Shown here: positions 1 through 5,710 of the stretch, one piece after another
Position numbering within the stretch: position 1 is the first letter of the stretch
Layout: each line of letters starts with the position of its first letter
Source: an uncultured Burkholderiales Genera incertae sedis bacterium
Lineage (GTDB): Bacteria; Pseudomonadota; Gammaproteobacteria; Burkholderiales; Eutrophovitaceae
Direction of reading: 5' to 3'
NCBI GenBank assembly: GCA_905479505.1
Contig: CAJQMS010000090.1
Span: 1-8,808 of the forward strand
Length of the DNA stretch: 8,808 nt
Translations under genes and position numbers: made by a program
Notes under the pieces: generated by a model
The model's input: only the letters and a program-made list of their open reading frames with translations
What the model was told of the DNA's origin: nothing
The model's database searches: none

Positions 1-54
1 GTTCTATTTAGCATCGAGGTCGAACCGTTTGAGTTGACCGATATTCCGTGGTGA
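1..54 (+). CDS. Possible 3' end of a plus-strand gene (partial, uncertain)
   Basis: Frame 1 is open from the window edge and ends at a TGA at 52-54, giving 17 residues (VLFSIEVEPFELTDIPW). The composition is protein-like, and the position just before the convergent stop of the minus-strand oxidoreductase would suit a tail-to-tail gene pair. The stretch is far too short to assign to a family, and an open frame of this length can occur by chance. No hairpin terminator is visible between 55 and 93. Confidence 0.3.
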   Translation, partial: VLFSIEVEPFELTDIPW

Positions 55-93
55 ATAGTGAGTAAGGCTGGACACCGTCGAACTCTTGCGATG

Positions 94-1077
94 TCAGGCC
101 GTATTCATTTTTAGGGCGTTAAACAGATTAAATGCTGAGGTGAACGCGCCTTCAACTCTCCCGCCGACACACCAATCTCCACAGGCACCCAGATTCATAT
201 CTCGGTCTATAAAAGCCGGATGTGATGCGCGCACAACATTGTTCGCATAGCGCCACCCATGAATGGTTTTGTGCACCGCTTCGTTGGCGTCATATCCTAT
301 TATCTCGCTGGTTTTTTGAATGAGGTGCTGCATCACAAGTTCTCGATTGGCGTCCATGTTATTCGCTGCGTAAGCTTCCGAGGAATGAATCATGAGAGTG
401 AATAGGTTTTGACGTCCCGGCTTGTGACTGTTCACAGCCAACCAGCTAAGGTCGGAATTGCTAATGTGTGCAGCTTCGAATTTCATCGGAAGAGCCTTGT
501 CAAAACCGAGCATCAGGGAAAAGCAACCAGACATCTCAATATTCTTAATCTGTTGGTATGAGTCAAATTCTGGAGGAAGCAGTTCTATCGCTTGCGGCGC
601 TGGTAGGGTCGAAATCACCCAGTCATAATTTTCATAGATTTTGCCATCCTCATCGGTAAGTTGCCATTTGTCGTGCCGCAATAGTGAGGTGATTTTCGTA
701 TTGACTTCGATTTGAATATTTTGGGCTAATTGCTTAGCGACACTGTTCATGCCTGGTACGCCGACGTAACGAGGCTCTTCGCGCGCCCAGTGGTTTTCGT
801 GTTCAATTTCAGTGCCGTTTATTTGCACATGCTTTGGGGCCCACTGTTGCACTACGCCATTGTCTAGAAATGGTTCTAAAAACCGTTTAAACGCGTCAGT
901 CCGAGCTGTGAAGTATTGTGCACCGTGGTCAAATTGAAAGTTCTCCTCTCGTCTCGTAGCTAAACGGCCACCGGCCCCTCGCGCTTTCTCGAACACAGTG
1001 ACCTCGAAATCGGTTTTTAGCCATTTTGCAAGGGTTAATCCAGATAGGCCTGAGCCGATGATTGCGATTTTTTTCAT
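94..1077 (-). CDS. Renalase-like NAD(P)/FAD-dependent oxidoreductase
   Basis: The product is 327 residues, the usual size for bacterial renalase-like flavoproteins. A Rossmann FAD-binding start is visible as GSGLSG at residues 8-13, with acidic E30 at the end of strand 2, where the FAD ribose is normally bound. GGRLATRR at 36-43 and DHGAQYF at 50-56 are the typical second flavin-contact block. The C-terminal FAD motif is GACGDW at 297-302 followed by GGRVEGAFTSA at 305-315. Family members oxidise small substrates: studied bacterial renalases oxidise off-path dihydronicotinamide isomers, while others in COG3380 are uncharacterised. The protein should be cytosolic, as no signal peptide is seen. 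The gene begins 15 bases after the stop of the photolyase-like gene on the same strand, so they probably share a transcript. No strong ribosome binding site precedes the ATG, which fits translational coupling. The family call is firm; the substrate is unknown. Confidence 0.88.
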   Translation of the reverse strand: MKKIAIIGSGLSGLTLAKWLKTDFEVTVFEKARGAGGRLATRREENFQFDHGAQYFTARTDAFKRFLEPFLDNGVVQQWAPKHVQINGTEIEHENHWAREEPRYVGVPGMNSVAKQLAQNIQIEVNTKITSLLRHDKWQLTDEDGKIYENYDWVISTLPAPQAIELLPPEFDSYQQIKNIEMSGCFSLMLGFDKALPMKFEAAHISNSDLSWLAVNSHKPGRQNLFTLMIHSSEAYAANNMDANRELVMQHLIQKTSEIIGYDANEAVHKTIHGWRYANNVVRASHPAFIDRDMNLGACGDWCVGGRVEGAFTSAFNLFNALKMNTA

Positions 1078-1092
1078 AAATGATTATGTATT

Positions 1093-2616
1093 TTAAAACA
1101 ACTCATGTTGTTGCCCCGTTGAGCTTGAACTTGAGCTTGAGGTTGATGATTTGGTTTTTTTGCGTTTGACGGTATTTTTCCGACTGGCATGCTTTGTTAC
1201 GATTCGTGAGGAGATCGCTTTAAAGTTTTTCGATCTCTTGATCGCGTAAAGCCTTTGGTTTGCCTCGCGTCTCGCGGAGCCCTCTTCGACGATCGGCTGA
1301 GGATAATCCTTTGGAGGGTCTTTTGCTAGCCACGGGGTGTGTATTTCTAAAGATGACAGCCCTGAAAGCTCGGGGACCCATTGCCTAATGAACTCTCCGT
1401 CAGGATCTTGATCAACGGCTTGTTTGTTGGGGTTATATATTCGGATCGCGTTGATACCGGTTGCCCCTGACTGCATCTGTACTTGAGAATAGTGAATGCC
1501 TGGTTCGTAGTCCACGAAGAGTCTGGCTAGATGAAGCGAGGGTTCACGCCAATGAAGCCAGAGATGATTTGATGAAAAACTAACTAACATGGCGCGCATG
1601 CGGAAGTTAATCCACCCCGTCGCCCGAAGAGCTCGCATACAGGCATCTATCAACGGATAACCGGTGAGCCCTTCGCACCAAGCCTTGAAGTGCTCGTTAT
1701 TAAAGTCGTTTTCTCTGAGACCGTCGATAGCCGAATGTAGGTTCTTAAATTCAATGGACGGCTCATCTTCTAGTTTCTGTATGAAGTGACAGTGCCACCG
1801 AAGACGGGAGAGAAAGGACCTTACTGACGATCGCCAAGGGGAGCCTGGTGCACTTTGCTCATAGATATCGGTTTTTCTAGCTTGTGCAAATTGAAAAACC
1901 TCTCGTATGGATAAGGACCCGTATGCAAGGTAGGTTGAAAGACGGGAACAACTCTCAAATGCGGTAAGCGGAGAGGACATCTCTTTTGTGTACGACTCTC
2001 CTCGGTAATCAAAAAATGTATTCAACAGTTTTAGTCCGCGGCTACGTCCGCCGTATTGAGGTGTGTCACAGGTTTCACTCGAAGTGCCCAATTGTTCGAC
2101 TGAAGGCATTTCATCACTTTTAATGTCAATGTCCGTCGATGCGACTGCTTCAGGTGGCTCAATCTGAGGCGACGTCATATATTGATGCCATTTTTTTGCC
2201 CACCCATCCCTGGACTTAAGTTTTCTAACGACACCATTTTGTTGAGATTCATGCCAAGGAATGGAGAGACTCTTGAAAAGTGACGAGACGCGTTTGTCTC
2301 TTTGGTACGTCCAGTCGTTCCAGGTCTCTTGGTGGGAAAACACAGCGGAGATGTTGAACATCGAGTGCAGGTTGGCGAAGATGTCCGCTGCCTCCCCAAC
2401 CTTGACAAGGAGACGTAAATTCAGCGCAAGGAGCTGCGACTCTAAGTCTGATAAAGATTCTTTTAAAAATGCGTAATGTCGAGCGCTTAAGTCCGCTTGG
2501 ACCCAAAGTTCAGGTTCAACGATGTATAAAGCGAGAGCGCTATGTTCTTGCGTCGCTAATTTTAAGGGTGCGTGATCAGCCACCCTCAGATCTCTTTTAA
2601 ACCAAACAATATTCAT
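1093..2616 (-). CDS. Cryptochrome/photolyase family protein with Lys/Ser-rich C-terminal tail
   Basis: The product is 507 residues. The N-terminus (WFKRDLRVADHAPL, residues 5-18) is the classic start of the photolyase alpha/beta antenna domain. The helical FAD-binding domain covers about residues 200-420, with TGYPLIDACMRALRATGW at 318-335 and the flavin-contact block IRIYNPNKQ at 391-399, then DPDGEFIRQWVPEL at 404-417. Family members use light-excited FADH- to repair pyrimidine dimers, or act as light sensors. Two positions look unlike E. coli CPD photolyase: the region aligned with its dimer-contacting Glu274 reads SRLRWHCHF (270-278), with Arg rather than Glu, and the WQW segment holding the flavin-proximal Trp is replaced by VQMQ (379-382). 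I recall a proteobacterial subfamily sharing these features, so the enzyme may not be a standard CPD photolyase. The last 30 residues are basic, then Ser-rich. The gene precedes the renalase-like gene in an apparent operon. No strong ribosome binding site is visible; the ATG start matches the conserved N-terminus. Confidence 0.92.
   Translation of the reverse strand: MNIVWFKRDLRVADHAPLKLATQEHSALALYIVEPELWVQADLSARHYAFLKESLSDLESQLLALNLRLLVKVGEAADIFANLHSMFNISAVFSHQETWNDWTYQRDKRVSSLFKSLSIPWHESQQNGVVRKLKSRDGWAKKWHQYMTSPQIEPPEAVASTDIDIKSDEMPSVEQLGTSSETCDTPQYGGRSRGLKLLNTFFDYRGESYTKEMSSPLTAFESCSRLSTYLAYGSLSIREVFQFAQARKTDIYEQSAPGSPWRSSVRSFLSRLRWHCHFIQKLEDEPSIEFKNLHSAIDGLRENDFNNEHFKAWCEGLTGYPLIDACMRALRATGWINFRMRAMLVSFSSNHLWLHWREPSLHLARLFVDYEPGIHYSQVQMQSGATGINAIRIYNPNKQAVDQDPDGEFIRQWVPELSGLSSLEIHTPWLAKDPPKDYPQPIVEEGSARREANQRLYAIKRSKNFKAISSRIVTKHASRKNTVKRKKTKSSTSSSSSSSTGQQHELF
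1119..1148 (-). repeat. Five-unit degenerate hexanucleotide repeat coding for a Ser run
   Basis: The plus strand reads five successive TTGANN units (TTGAGC, TTGAAC, TTGAGC, TTGAGG, TTGATG). On the coding strand each unit gives two serine codons or close relatives, producing the low-complexity Ser tail of the photolyase-like protein. The unit is six bases, so copy number can change by slippage without shifting the frame. Confidence 0.75.
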
Positions 2617-2825
2617 GTGCTACCAAATTAAGGATTAATGTATCTTACGACCGTAGTCACCAAATTAATTCCCTACAATCCGTTCTCAGCCCTAAAATAT
2701 TTATGATTGATCTGTCGTAAGTTAGTTATCTCAAGGGTGTGATATTGATTGTGTGCGGGGAGAATCCACCAAAAACTACAGTACTTGTTGATAATTGGCT
2801 TCATGTAATTTAAAGGAGAATAGAG
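2617..2825. promoter_or_regulatory. Divergent intergenic region with an inverted GTCGTAAG pair
   Basis: These 209 bases separate the minus-strand photolyase operon from the plus-strand halohydrin dehalogenase-like gene, so promoters for both should lie here. The octamer GTCGTAAG occurs at 2714-2721 on the plus strand and, inverted, at 2644-2651. On the minus strand, GGAATT lies 16 bases before TCGTAA, which loosely resembles an extracytoplasmic-function sigma promoter. I see no convincing housekeeping -35/-10 pair for either direction. The region has no ORF worth calling. Promoter assignments here are inference. Confidence 0.4.
2813..2818 (+). promoter_or_regulatory. Ribosome binding site AAGGAG
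   Basis: AAGGAG lies 7 bases before the ATG at 2826. This strong site fixes the start of the halohydrin dehalogenase-like gene. Confidence 0.85.
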
Positions 2826-3491
2826 ATGTCCTCAAAAAAAATACTCGTCACGTGCGCTGATAAATATATGGGTAGCGCGGTTGTTAAAAAATTTAAGACG
2901 CTTGATTACGATGTGTTCGCGGATTGCCAGGAGTTAGTGACGCAAACTCAGTGTGAGGGATTGATTCAAACGGTAGGTGACATTGATGTGTTGGTTCTTA
3001 ACTTAGCTGAACCGCCGAAGACTGCGCCGGTGCAAAGTATAAAAAATGAAGACTGGCACGTCTTGTTTAAGACGTTGGTAGATCCTCTGATGTTCCTTGT
3101 TAGGGCGGCAGTCCCACAGATGCTTAAACGTCAATCCGGAAAAATTATTGCGATTACCAGTGCGGCGCCGCTCAAAGGAATTGCGAATAACGCGGCTTAT
3201 TGCTCGGCACGTGGTGCACAAAATGCATTTATTAAGGCCGTTGGCATCGAGATGGCGCGCTCGGGAGTTCAGGTAAACGCCATTGCGCAAAACTACATCA
3301 ACAACGATACGTATTATCCTGACCAATTGTTGTCTGATGATAAGTTTCTCGACCATGTTCGTAGAAATGTCCCGACGAATAAGGTTGGCTTAGCTACAGA
3401 GACCTCGGAGCTCGCCGCTTATTTGGCAAATGAAAATTGCAATCATATGGTCGGACAGGTGATTCCTTTAGCAGGTGGTTGGATAAGCTAA
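2826..3491 (+). CDS. Halohydrin dehalogenase-like SDR protein (Ser-Tyr-Arg triad)
   Basis: The product is 221 residues with the short-chain dehydrogenase fold. Two features set it apart from ordinary SDR oxidoreductases. First, the nucleotide-binding TGxxxGxG loop is replaced by T9-x4-Y14-x-G16. Second, the catalytic set is S112-x12-Y125-x3-R129, with Arg in place of the usual Lys. Together these are the two motifs used to recognise halohydrin dehalogenases, equivalent to Ser132-Tyr145-Arg149 and the Phe12 region of HheC. The halide-site loop also matches: QNYI at 155-158 parallels PNYL of HheC, and Y164-P165 aligns with its Tyr187-Pro188. The C-terminus GQVIPLAGGWIS resembles the GQVFWLAGGF end of HheC but stops sooner. 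Known members convert vicinal haloalcohols to epoxides, releasing halide without a cofactor, and run in reverse with azide, cyanide or nitrite. The protein should be cytosolic and tetrameric by analogy. A strong ribosome binding site precedes the ATG. No epoxide hydrolase or other dehalogenase is adjacent, so the natural substrate is unclear. Confidence 0.85.
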   Translation: MSSKKILVTCADKYMGSAVVKKFKTLDYDVFADCQELVTQTQCEGLIQTVGDIDVLVLNLAEPPKTAPVQSIKNEDWHVLFKTLVDPLMFLVRAAVPQMLKRQSGKIIAITSAAPLKGIANNAAYCSARGAQNAFIKAVGIEMARSGVQVNAIAQNYINNDTYYPDQLLSDDKFLDHVRRNVPTNKVGLATETSELAAYLANENCNHMVGQVIPLAGGWIS

Positions 3492-3500
3492 TTGCTAAAG
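3466..3500 (+). repeat. Inverted repeat spanning the stop codon of the HHDH-like gene
   Basis: CTTTAGCA (3466-3473) and TGCTAAAG (3493-3500) are perfect 8-base inverted arms with a 19-base loop. The TAA stop at 3489-3491 lies inside the loop. No T-run follows, so it is not a standard intrinsic terminator. It could be an mRNA hairpin separating or stabilising the two messages, or chance. Confidence 0.4.
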
Positions 3501-3545
3501 CCAAAATTCGTCTACACTTACCCAACTTTTTTTGATATTCATGTC

Positions 3546-3549
3546 AGGA
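3546..3549 (+). promoter_or_regulatory. Ribosome binding site AGGA deciding the DUF2147 start
   Basis: AGGA ends 5 bases before the ATG at 3555. It favours this start over the in-frame TTG at 3492, which directly abuts the previous stop and would put 21 odd residues before a good signal peptide. Confidence 0.65.
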
Positions 3550-3554
3550 TTTTT

Positions 3555-3998
3555 ATGAGAAATGCATTTCGCACATTCGCCGCACTACTATTTCTGTCTT
3601 CGATCTCAGTCGCCTCGGCAGCATCCCCTGTTGGGCTTTGGAAAACGGTGGATGATGAAACTGGAGAGGAGCGATCTTTCATACGCATCAAGTCCGTGGG
3701 TCAGTCCATAGAGGGTTCTGTTCAAGAGATTATCGTGCTTCCCGGGGATGATCCAGCTCAGCTTTGTACGGCCTGTGAGGGGTCTCTTAAAGACCAACCG
3801 GTGATCGGCATGAGAATTATGTGGGGCTTCGAAGGTGAAGGGTCGACGTGGAAAGAGGGTTACATTATGGACCCTAACAACGGTAAAACGTACCGTTGTA
3901 AACTAGCAGTCGAAGATGACAATCAGTCGATGCGCGTCAGGGGTTACAGTGGCGTGTCGCTGCTTGGTCGAACTCAAACGTGGTATCGAGTTGAGTGA
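3555..3998 (+). CDS. DUF2147 family secreted protein
   Basis: Starting at ATG 3555, the product is 147 residues. Residues 1-22 form a Sec signal peptide: MRNAFR, a hydrophobic core AALLFLSSISVA, and an ASA cleavage site before A23. The mature part shows the DUF2147 pattern: GLWKTVDDETG at 27-37, the Cys pair C71-x2-C74, W99-K-E-G-Y followed by DPNNGKTY at 106-113, and the closing RGYSGVSLLGRTQTWYR at 129-145. The fold is known to be small, beta-rich and lipocalin-like; the function is not established, and members are periplasmic or outer-membrane associated. A third cysteine sits at C115. The gene lies 63 bases after the HHDH-like gene on the same strand and could be cotranscribed, but a hairpin lies between them and no functional link is evident. 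Confidence 0.88.
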   Translation: MRNAFRTFAALLFLSSISVASAASPVGLWKTVDDETGEERSFIRIKSVGQSIEGSVQEIIVLPGDDPAQLCTACEGSLKDQPVIGMRIMWGFEGEGSTWKEGYIMDPNNGKTYRCKLAVEDDNQSMRVRGYSGVSLLGRTQTWYRVE

Positions 3999-4050
3999 GG
4001 TTATTTTGACTTAGAGGGTCACAAGGGTCGCGCTTTGACTGTGCGTAAAG

Positions 4051-4239
4051 TCAGTCGTCCCGGGCGGCCATTGTAGTGAGACCAAGAGTAGCGAGTAAAG
4101 GGATCGTAGCCAAAATCAGTGATGTGAGAAGGGCGATCAAAATAGTTGTTTCGAATGCGTAATCAATATAGTGAGCGTATCCAAAGAGCACTGCAGTTAC
4201 CAGCGGTAGAATCCAACAGGTTACTAACCAGTATTTCAT
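4051..4239 (-). CDS. Small two-helix membrane protein
   Basis: The product is 62 residues. Two hydrophobic segments are visible, at about residues 4-24 and 32-58, separated by the polar turn AHYIDYAFE; the C-terminus is charged (ARDD). This fits a small inner-membrane protein with two transmembrane helices. I do not recognise the family. Evidence that it is real is the good ribosome binding site 5 bases before the ATG and the regular hydrophobic pattern. It is convergent with the DUF2147 gene and divergent from the 333-residue gene. No partner is evident. Confidence 0.65.
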   Translation of the reverse strand: MKYWLVTCWILPLVTAVLFGYAHYIDYAFETTILIALLTSLILATIPLLATLGLTTMAARDD

Positions 4240-4244
4240 TAATA

Positions 4245-4251
4245 CTTCCTT
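4245..4251 (-). promoter_or_regulatory. Ribosome binding site AAGGAAG for the small membrane protein
   Basis: On the minus strand AAGGAAG ends 5 bases before the ATG at 4239. It is the main support for translation of this short gene. Confidence 0.65.
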
Positions 4252-4615
4252 ATTTATTAAGTTGCTGTTTAAAATGTTGCTTGGTGAGTGCCATTCATCT
4301 TTTGGGTTTTTCCGTGAGTATTTTTGCCTCCTAAGAAAGGCGAGGGTCTCAAAATAACCGATACCCTTGAAGGGAAAATTGTTGGTCGCTTCAAAACTGA
4401 CAGCAAAAACGTTTGAGGCCTCCTAGAAAAAAATTTACTTTCCAAGAATAGTTAAATTTTGTGGGATTCCTAGGGCGAAGATGTGACCATTTTATGGCGA
4501 ATACCCGAGTTTTCTTGAAAGCAAATTGTCACAAAGCAGTCATTTAAACCCCATAAGTTCTGATTAATCTTTGGCTTGTGTCAGAAATGACTCAATTCAA
4601 AATCAAAGTTTAATT
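4252..4615. other. Non-coding stretch between divergent genes
   Basis: This AT-rich stretch holds no ORF I would call. It must contain the promoters of the small membrane protein (minus) and the 333-residue gene (plus), but no clear -35/-10 pair stands out. A near-direct repeat is present: GCCTCCTAAGAAA at 4326-4338 and GCCTCCTAGAAA at 4418-4429. Short GGGT/ACCC and CCC/GGG pairings around 4346-4376 could form small alternative hairpins. None matches a riboswitch I know. Confidence 0.5.
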
Positions 4616-4620
4616 AGGAG
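4616..4620 (+). promoter_or_regulatory. Ribosome binding site AGGAG
   Basis: AGGAG ends 8 bases before the ATG at 4629, supporting that start for the membrane-anchored protein. Confidence 0.8.
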
Positions 4621-4628
4621 CAATTATT

Positions 4629-5630
4629 ATGAGAAGAATCATGCCATGGGCTACCGTAATGGGGCTGCTCGGAGTATTTGTCGCTGTCTATTTTATGGCT
4701 AGCACCGGAACAGAAGAAATTAAAAGCCTACCGAAAAATAAACCAGTGATATCCGCGGTCTCAATCCCCATCGATAATCAGAGTCAGGAAAAAAATAAAG
4801 TGCTTTTGCCACAGCAAGTGGCCATGTTAGATAAGGGTTCATTGGGACAAAAACAAATGTATGGCAATCAGACCCAAACCGGACAAGACGTGGCTATGAT
4901 CAACGCCATTGAAAAAACCTATAATCCGAAACATTCCTCGTTAACCGTGGATCAGGCCGTGTTTGACAGCACCTCGAAAGAAATTGTGGATGATGTTTGG
5001 GATCGCTGGTTAAATATTGACGAAGGTTATTTGAATCATCATAAGCACTGGCATCAAGAAGATCGCACTGACGTGACGTTCGATAACTTCACTAGCGCAC
5101 TTCATTTTTTTCCTGCAGATCAGAAGTTTTCTGAGGTAACGGCTGTGTGCAAAAACCACTCAAATTATAGTGAGGTGTTGGTTTATTCAAATGGAAAAAA
5201 ATGGTTCGACTTGAATCAAGAGCGATCAAACAACTACTCAGTGACGCTCTGGGAGTGGTACAACACCGTGGCAATCAAATCCGGAGAGGAGACCTTTATC
5301 GAACATAAAACACCAAAGGTACATCGCTGGAACGCTACAGTTGCTGACTCCTTGGCCCAGGAGATATTAAAAACCGGCCAGTTTGAGGTTTACGTTGAGG
5401 GCAATCAGTCTCGACTTTCCGGAGCGATGATAAATAAGAAAGAGAAAATGGCTAAAAAGGCATTCCCTAACCTCAATATCAAGGCAACGGTAGCCATTAA
5501 AAATATCGATGACATCAGGGATTGCTTTGGGCGCTCAGAGACGGTTGCGAAGGAGCGAGTGGAGAGCGCCAATCTAAACTCTGATGTGCTTGGCTTGCGG
5601 CAATATTTTCAACAAGAAGTGAGCTTATGA
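4629..5630 (+). CDS. Membrane-anchored hypothetical protein, family not recognised
   Basis: The product is 333 residues. A short basic N-terminus (MRRIMP) precedes one hydrophobic helix at about residues 7-24, ending in ASTG with no lipobox cysteine, so it is probably an uncleaved signal anchor with the rest in the periplasm. Residues 25-110 are polar and Gln/Lys/Asn-rich, likely a flexible linker. Residues 115-330 look folded and are rich in aromatic residues: DDVWDRWLNIDEGY at 121-134, a histidine cluster HHKHWH at 137-142, and LWEWYN at 207-212. Two cysteines, C174 and C299, could form a disulfide. No enzyme motif or known domain is apparent. Codon usage is A-rich compared with the desaturase that follows 80 bases later. 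The start is supported by AGGAG. The gene may be monocistronic; its role is unknown. Confidence 0.75.
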   Translation: MRRIMPWATVMGLLGVFVAVYFMASTGTEEIKSLPKNKPVISAVSIPIDNQSQEKNKVLLPQQVAMLDKGSLGQKQMYGNQTQTGQDVAMINAIEKTYNPKHSSLTVDQAVFDSTSKEIVDDVWDRWLNIDEGYLNHHKHWHQEDRTDVTFDNFTSALHFFPADQKFSEVTAVCKNHSNYSEVLVYSNGKKWFDLNQERSNNYSVTLWEWYNTVAIKSGEETFIEHKTPKVHRWNATVADSLAQEILKTGQFEVYVEGNQSRLSGAMINKKEKMAKKAFPNLNIKATVAIKNIDDIRDCFGRSETVAKERVESANLNSDVLGLRQYFQQEVSL

Positions 5631-5710
5631 AGTGAGTCCACGTTATCGACATAGGTAATTTGGCGTTGCTATCGTGACAACAAAAAACGGGGCGCGTATT
5701 ATTGACCTCT

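Noticed and set aside
1..93. A further minus-strand gene continuing the photolyase operon
   Set aside because: The few start codons have no ribosome binding site, and the frames either stop within the stretch or have no recognisable protein pattern.
2261..2476. Plus-strand frame within the photolyase-like gene
   Set aside because: It lies antisense to conserved antenna-domain coding sequence and shows no family motif.
3492..3554. Longer DUF2147 reading frame from TTG 3492
   Set aside because: It adds 21 residues before a clean signal peptide and has no ribosome binding site. The ATG at 3555 has AGGA 5 bases upstream.
4015..4062. Terminator between the DUF2147 gene and the small membrane protein
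   Set aside because: Only 5-base pairings such as TGACT/AGTCA are present, without a T-run.
4146..4334. 62-residue plus-strand frame opposite the small membrane protein
   Set aside because: It is antisense to a better supported gene, lacks a good ribosome binding site and has a Cys/Leu-rich composition typical of a shadow frame.
4340..4378. Possible riboswitch or attenuator from alternating GGG/CCC pairings
   Set aside because: The stems are 3-5 bases, no known aptamer core is recognisable, and no downstream terminator is seen.
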